The notes under the pieces were generated by a model that worked only from the letters and a program-made list of their open reading frames with translations, was not told where the DNA came from and did no database searches. 64,000 bases of DNA from Austropuccinia psidii (taxonomy: Eukaryota; Basidiomycota; Pucciniomycetes; Pucciniales; Sphaerophragmiaceae): NCBI GenBank assembly GCA_023105745.1, contig JALGQZ010000004.1, positions 41,368,437 to 41,432,436 on the forward strand, in the 5' to 3' direction. Both the position numbers and the translations under genes were made by a program. Each line of letters begins with the position of its first letter. Within the stretch, counting starts at the first letter, position 1. Below are positions 59,106 through 64,000 of the stretch, in pieces.

Positions 59106-60830
59106 GCTCTACTATAAAGAATTTCATTCAGGAGATTGAATCTTCCTTCATCATAAGCTTTTTTCCATAATACATCTAGTTTGGAAGATAATGATAGGTC
59201 TTTTTAGTCTTTCCTTAAGCGCTGGAATGAAATATAGAAACTACTATCAATCTTATAGATTTCTTTAGCTTGGTTAAAGAATTATGTGCCAGTTTCTGTG
59301 ACAAATATTACTTCTATATGATTTTCTTCCTGTGGTACCCATGCTGGGCTGTCATGTGTATTTGATAAAGCCCATTTTCTAAGGCCATCTGTATTTTTCT
59401 CAATATTTCCAGACTTATAGACCATTTTAATAATACCTCTATACTTTTAAATATCCATTTTCCATCTCAAAATATGCTCATTTGGTGTCTTAATGTTTAA
59501 AAATTATTTTATAGAATTATAATCTTTACTGACATCAAATACTGTTCCATCTAGGTAATAGTGTAATTTCTCTAAATCACAGAATAAACAAAGACATTCA
59601 ATTTGTATTTCTCCATAACTGCCTTCTCTTGGCTTAATTTTTTCTGGAAATAAATAAAATTGGCCCCTCAACACATTTTTCATTAATTCTTTGTGTCTGG
59701 TGTAGTTCAAAACGTGATCTTTCTTGACAATAATCAATGTACACTTTGAAATGTCATTTACATTTTGAAATTAGGAGGAAAGGGGAATTTGTGAGAGATT
59801 CTTTCAGATCCTAATATTCTTTGACTCTTTCTTCAGTAATTTCATAGACTGTCTGTTGATCACAGATCTTATAGAGGGATTTTGCAATTTTTTCAAAGTC
59901 CTTTATATGCTGTCTATAATATCCAGGAAATCCTAATAATGACTTCATATCTTTTTATTTAGGGGAATTCTTTTATGTGGTTTTGCTGCTACCTTTTCTT
60001 CATCTATGATAAGACTTAGTCCAGACACAGCATCTCCTAGTGGCTTCAGCTCACTATATGCAAAATGACATTTCTTCAAGGATACCTTTGTATTGACTTG
60101 AACTATTTTTAATAAAACTCTTTCAAGTCTTTCCAGGTGGTTCTCCCAGGTTTCTGATCAAACTATGATATCATTAATTCATATTATTAGCCATCCCTCT
60201 CATAGCTCTTCAGGGAATATGGTATTCATCATTCTTTGATAATGGGAAGGGGCTTTTCATACTAAATGGAATTCTTAGGTATTTATATATACCACAATGG
60301 ACTATTATCCTTAGTATCTTTTGGAATTTTCTTTTAAGACATTGTTTTTAAATCCTTTAAGAGAATCCATGGAAGTAATAATCTTAGCTTGTGACAGTTT
60401 TGTCAATGCCTCATTGATTCTAGGCATTTGACCTCTGCCAGGGATTGTGTAGGTATTCAAAGCTCTAAATTCTTCTAAAATCCTTGGTTTAACATTGTTA
60501 CAGGCTATAATTTCAGGTGTAGTTACCTCTACCTGTTTATTATGTCCTACACTTTTTAAGACCTCTAGATCCATTAATTCTTTAATGTGGACCTCTAAGG
60601 CTTTTTTAGCTCTCAGGCTGGCTGGATAAGATGTTTCTACATTGAGGATAATATCTAGCTCATTTCCAATAATAGAAATTAGTTTTTCTTTATCAGTAAC
60701 AAAGGAACTTCTTTATTTATATAAGAGATCAATTAACTTTTGTTTCATTTTATCTGTTAATTCTTTATTGAATTCTTGCTCCTTCAGTTTTTCACTTATT
60801 AATAAGTGTTTTTCTGGGATTTTTTAATCA
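59106..60830 (-). pseudogene. Element A RT and RNase H, degenerate
   Basis: On the minus strand, RT at about 60640-59960 includes the frame 60574-60311 (VGHNKQVEVTTPEI, FRALNTYTIPGRGQMPRI, AKIITSMDSLKGF). The active-site region, about 60210-60140, reads I-stop-INDII where YIDDIIV is expected, so both the Tyr codon and the first Asp are damaged, but the stretch deleted in B is present. RNase H at 59737-59504 includes [20 protein letters not shown]. The reading continues toward integrase and stops at 59106, where B's LTR intervenes, resuming at 43105. Confidence 0.8.
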
Positions 60831-61320
60831 CTTTTTATAACAGTAATTTGTTTCTTATCATTTAAGAAGCAAAATTTCTGTATTTTATTGTCTCCTATGG
60901 CAAAGTACCTATCTTTTTGGTTTGAGATATCTCTTCCATAAACTGATCAGTAATCATTTCACAGTATGAAATGGTTACTAGTACAATTTCTCATTACTAT
61001 AAATTCTAATTTTCTTCTTATACATATAGATGGATGGGGAAAATTAATTTTAATTCAATAACTCCAAGGGGCTTCATGCTTTCACTTGCACTACCAAATT
61101 TTACCCCTTGTATTTGTATAAGTTTGTCTTTCCAATCTGGTATAAGTATTTCTAAATAATTGCTTTCAACACAAGTGCATTATGCTCCTGTGTATATATT
61201 TATCTTTGACTCTTGATTTTGTATCATAACAATACTTATACTTGGTCTTCCAGCTGTATAGCCCATTCCTTTTTCAGGGTTGGTTCTATACAGTTGGGCA
61301 TCTTGTATATTCCTAAGACA
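60831..61320 (-). pseudogene. Element A protease, degenerate
   Basis: The minus strand at about 61210-60870 encodes INIYTGA, a stop, CTCVESNYLE, then GVKFGSASESMKPLGVIEL, NHFIL and GRDISNQKDRYFAIGD. It aligns along its length with the protease of B. The catalytic Asp of DTG is Tyr, and two or more stops interrupt the frame. Confidence 0.75.
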
Positions 61321-62750
61321 TGTATCAGATGTTCTAATTTGTGATAAATTTGATTTCACATCTATTATTTCATATATGAAATCAATATTATCAATTTGGT
61401 AATTAATTATGTTGATTTAATAACTTTAAGAAGTTTCTCACTTTTAATGTTTTCTTTCAGAATCTGCTTCCTCTTCTTTTTCATTGTGGTCTGTTCTTTG
61501 CACAATTTCACTTACTTTTTCTTTTTCTTTCTTAAGGCAATTATTAGCTAAGAGCCCAATACCCCCATATTTATGGCATTTTCTTTGTTCATTTGTGTTA
61601 TTGGTTTTGGAAGGTTCTTTTTTCTTCTTTGGTCTTTTTATGTCCAAATTCTTCCATTTTATTCCAATCTTTGTTCTTGTAACAACCTCTTCCAGTGCAT
61701 TAATGTACTCTGTGTGGAGCATTACTCTATGAACCTGCTTCTCATGACATTTTCTAGTTCTTCTCCACATCTCTTGAGTATTCTTATATGCACCATCTTT
61801 TGTGAATTTTATGGATATAATGTATTTAGTCTTTTAACTTTCTTTAATAACCAAGTTAAAGGTTTTTCTTTGTCTGAGTCAAAGAATGAGTTTTCAAATG
61901 CATTTTATATTTCATACCTCCAAGAATCATTTACCAACTTTGTGAGTATTTCATTTTTCCACCAAGACAAGGTATTTTTGCCATTTGCCTGTCTTATGCC
62001 ATAATACCATCTCTTTGAATATTTCTCAAATATTGAATGTAATATTGCAGTTATTAATTCATCTGGTATGGCATAATCTTGTTTAAATATATCAATTGTC
62101 TTAATAAATGATATGTGGTCATATTCACCTTCACCTGGAAATTCTAGCCATTCGTTAAGTTGAGGTACTTCTTTTATCAAGACTCAATTGTTCTCTTTGT
62201 GACTTAAATCTGTTGTAAAGGGATTTGTTATTTCCTCTTTTGATTTAACAGTGCTTCTTATATGGGAAAACAGGGTTGATAACTTTGGCATATTCAAGTT
62301 AGTTTCATTTATCTTATCCATTTTCCCAGTAATTAGTCATATTTCACTTTTAATGTCATCTTTAGCATTCATTCTTGCTTAATCAATTCTCTCTACATGG
62401 TACAGAAGAACCATTTGGTGTGTTTAAGTCTTTTTGTCAAATTTTTCAACAGAAATGGACAATTTGTTTAATTTTTCTGTAAAATTGTCAATAATTTGGT
62501 TTTAATTGATTTTCAAAGTATTTTCTTTTATATCTTTCATGTATTTATACAGCTCCTGTTGTCCTTGTATCAATTTCTGAGTATTGTCAATTAGAGTTTT
62601 TGGTTTGTTATTTTCAACCATGAATTTTAAATTTTCCATCTCTTTTTTATTTTGTAAAGCAATTTGGGATAAATGTAATATACTTCTGTTAATTTCTTTT
62701 AATTATAATAAAATATTGTTCATTACTTTTAAATGTAAGATAATATTCCT
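61321..62750 (-). pseudogene. Element A gag (N-terminus deleted)
   Basis: Frame 62180-61905 holds the capsid block (LEFPGEGEYDHISFIK, AIPDELITAILHSIFEKYSK, RWYYGIRQANGKNTLSWWK). It spans the uninterrupted counterpart of the C insertion site. Frame 61770-61444 holds TEYINALEEVVTRTKIGIKW and a ruined knuckle, KCHKYGGIGLLANNC. From 62200 to about 62750 a degraded coiled-coil region matches B's 55500-55930. The rest of gag, the leader and the primer-binding site seen in B are missing, and LTR-like sequence follows directly. Confidence 0.8.
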
Positions 62751-62759
62751 AATTTATAA

Positions 62760-64000
62760 TGAATTATAATGAAAAATGAATTAATAAGATTAAAATAATT
62801 AAAATAGTAATAAGATATTATTACAATTATGGCATGAAATAATTATATCATTTAAAAAAAATAAACGAAATATATTTATGGAAAGCTATGATTTTTACCA
62901 AAAAATGAGAAATTAGTGACAAATTACTGTTCAATAATAAAAAGAATTATTACAATGATATTGACAACATGAAGGTTATATATTAATAATAGTAATAATA
63001 GAAAATAACTTCCTTTCAACACTTAATATAACAAATTTTCTTAAATTTACACCTAATAATGTAAATACAAATTATTCAAATTGTACTTACAGTAAAAACT
63101 AGAGGGAAATACAATTTTTAATATTTCTATGTGGATTTAGAGAATTTTAAGAGAATTTAACAAATAACAATCAAAAATTGGTTTAATAGCATAAAACCAA
63201 GTGATTAGTACAAAATAATACCTTTTTGTTTTATAGTATAATCTTTATATATAATAGAATAATAAAGTTTTTTACCTTTTTATAACATTTTTTGAATTTG
63301 ATGTGTCTGAGGGGGAGATACATCAAGAAGAAGTCCTTTTATAGTAAAGATCCTTCCATCTAGCTACTATACCAGTTCTAGTAGACATGTAGACATTTAC
63401 TGATGTTATACACTGGAATTGATCAATATTTTAAGCTTTGGTGATGATTAACTCATTATTAAACCTTTTTATCTCATTATTATGTCATTTTCTAGAGTGA
63501 TCCCTGTAGCTCCAATTTTATCACATAAAAAGATTAGAAGATGATTCAAGCTTGTGGAGTAAGATAATTTTAATCATAGAATATTAATATTCACCATTTT
63601 TATCTCTTATCAAACTATTAAGCCTAAAATAAGGTTAAAGTTAAAGATCAAAATGATCATTTTTAAGCCTATATTACTTCTTAATAAATTTTAAGTGTTT
63701 CACCAAAAATTCAGTTCAGAGAGTTAATCCTAATATCTTTGCATCTCATCACTAAGGTTTAAAGAGGATTTCATTACATCATTAAAACTCTATTTTTTCT
63801 TATTTTCCTTTTAATTCATCTTTTCCATCAAAATTTACTATTTTAGACTTCAACCCCTGATTTGATAGAGTTTTACCTTGCATATCATGATGAAAATTAC
63901 ATCATTATTTGTGTATTAACTAGTAAAATGTTAATATCCACTTTTTTCTCAAGTTTGGACCACTTCTAAATTTAAGTGGTCAACTGGTATTGATATTTTG
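62760..64000 (-). repeat. 5' LTR of element A (partial, runs off the window)
   Basis: It is collinear with 39950-41180: TAATGTAAATACAA near 63055, GATGTGTCTGAGGGGGAGAT near 63299, and TTTAAGTGGTC(A/C)ACTGG(T/C)AT near the end. Its inner border is missing the first ~80 bp of the LTR, as part of the deletion that also removed the start of gag. Confidence 0.75.

Larger units (their letters stand above)
39877..64000 (-). mobile_element. Element A: Ty3/Gypsy retrotransposon, split by element B, runs off the window
   Basis: Its 3' LTR is 39877-41624, its integrase C-terminal half 41790-43105, and the rest of gag-pol 59106-62750. Its 5' LTR starts at about 62760 and continues past the window end. 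The two coding parts are complementary: the left part holds only the end of pol and the right part everything before, ending at the same integrase point. A is therefore one element cut by B. All genes carry stops and frameshifts. Confidence 0.8.

Noticed and set aside
43104..59106. 5-bp target duplication for element B
   Set aside because: GTTT occurs on both sides but is displaced by two bases from the LTR end supported by the other LTR copies, so I did not annotate it.
1..64000. tRNA or rRNA genes
   Set aside because: I looked for GC-rich cloverleaf-like blocks with A- and B-box words and for rRNA-like conserved stretches and saw none; a covariance-model scan would be needed to exclude diverged ones.

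Overview
The window is a stretch of AT-rich, almost gene-free nuclear DNA from a fungus, built mostly from dead and nested LTR retrotransposons. The gag and pol fragments (a capsid stretch with IPDELIT and KRWYYGIRQ, a LDTGA-type protease, a Gypsy/Ty3 RT-RNase H-integrase and a Tf2-like SH3-like tail) resemble those I associate with rust fungi (Pucciniales), and the AT-rich, repeat-bloated character suggests Austropuccinia psidii. That attribution rests on recalled resemblance, not a search.

Layout. 1-5.5 kb: a broken Ty1/Copia element (RT at 12-660, RNase H/C-terminus at 2346-3175, polypurine tract at 3178), its RT cut by an LTR-like insert; a 1.8-kb solo LTR at 3681-5493 has a 4-bp target duplication. 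7.2-14.7 kb: a 7.5-kb element with CACCAT...ATGGTG inverted ends, an AGT duplication and no visible transposase, holding a second solo LTR (9265-11195) and a strong fold-back near 13.1 kb. 16.6-17.1 kb: a second Copia remnant. 24.2-27.0 kb: the only GC-richer island, with a spliced minus-strand single-pass membrane protein gene (24793-25698, intron 25392-25487) and a damaged or mis-framed gene candidate on the plus strand (26337-27028). 29.1-31.7 kb: two sets of non-coding tandem duplications with conserved palindromes. 32.7-36.2 kb: a pair of inverted repeats.

37.3-64 kb is a four-deep retrotransposon nest, all minus sense. Element D (old Gypsy pol, RT thumb to C-terminus, 37290-39872) is cut by element A (Gypsy, 39877 to beyond 64000). 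A is cut in its integrase by element B (related Gypsy, 43109-59099). B is cut in gag by element C (49349-55272). The C insertion site is exact: CTGG lies on both sides, and the same site is intact and empty in A's gag near 62060.

Element C is the most interesting object. It has near-identical 1.04-kb LTRs, a primer-binding site and a polypurine tract, but no reverse transcriptase or integrase. It carries one 642-codon frame (54103 to 52178) broken only by a single TAG at codon 146, a five-copy array of ~74 bp, a near-perfect 28-bp-arm palindrome and an exact internal copy of its polypurine tract. It looks like a recently active, non-autonomous LTR retrotransposon with an unrecognised protein. 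B has lost the YxDD box of its RT, and A carries inactivating changes in protease and RT, so neither could have driven C in its present form.
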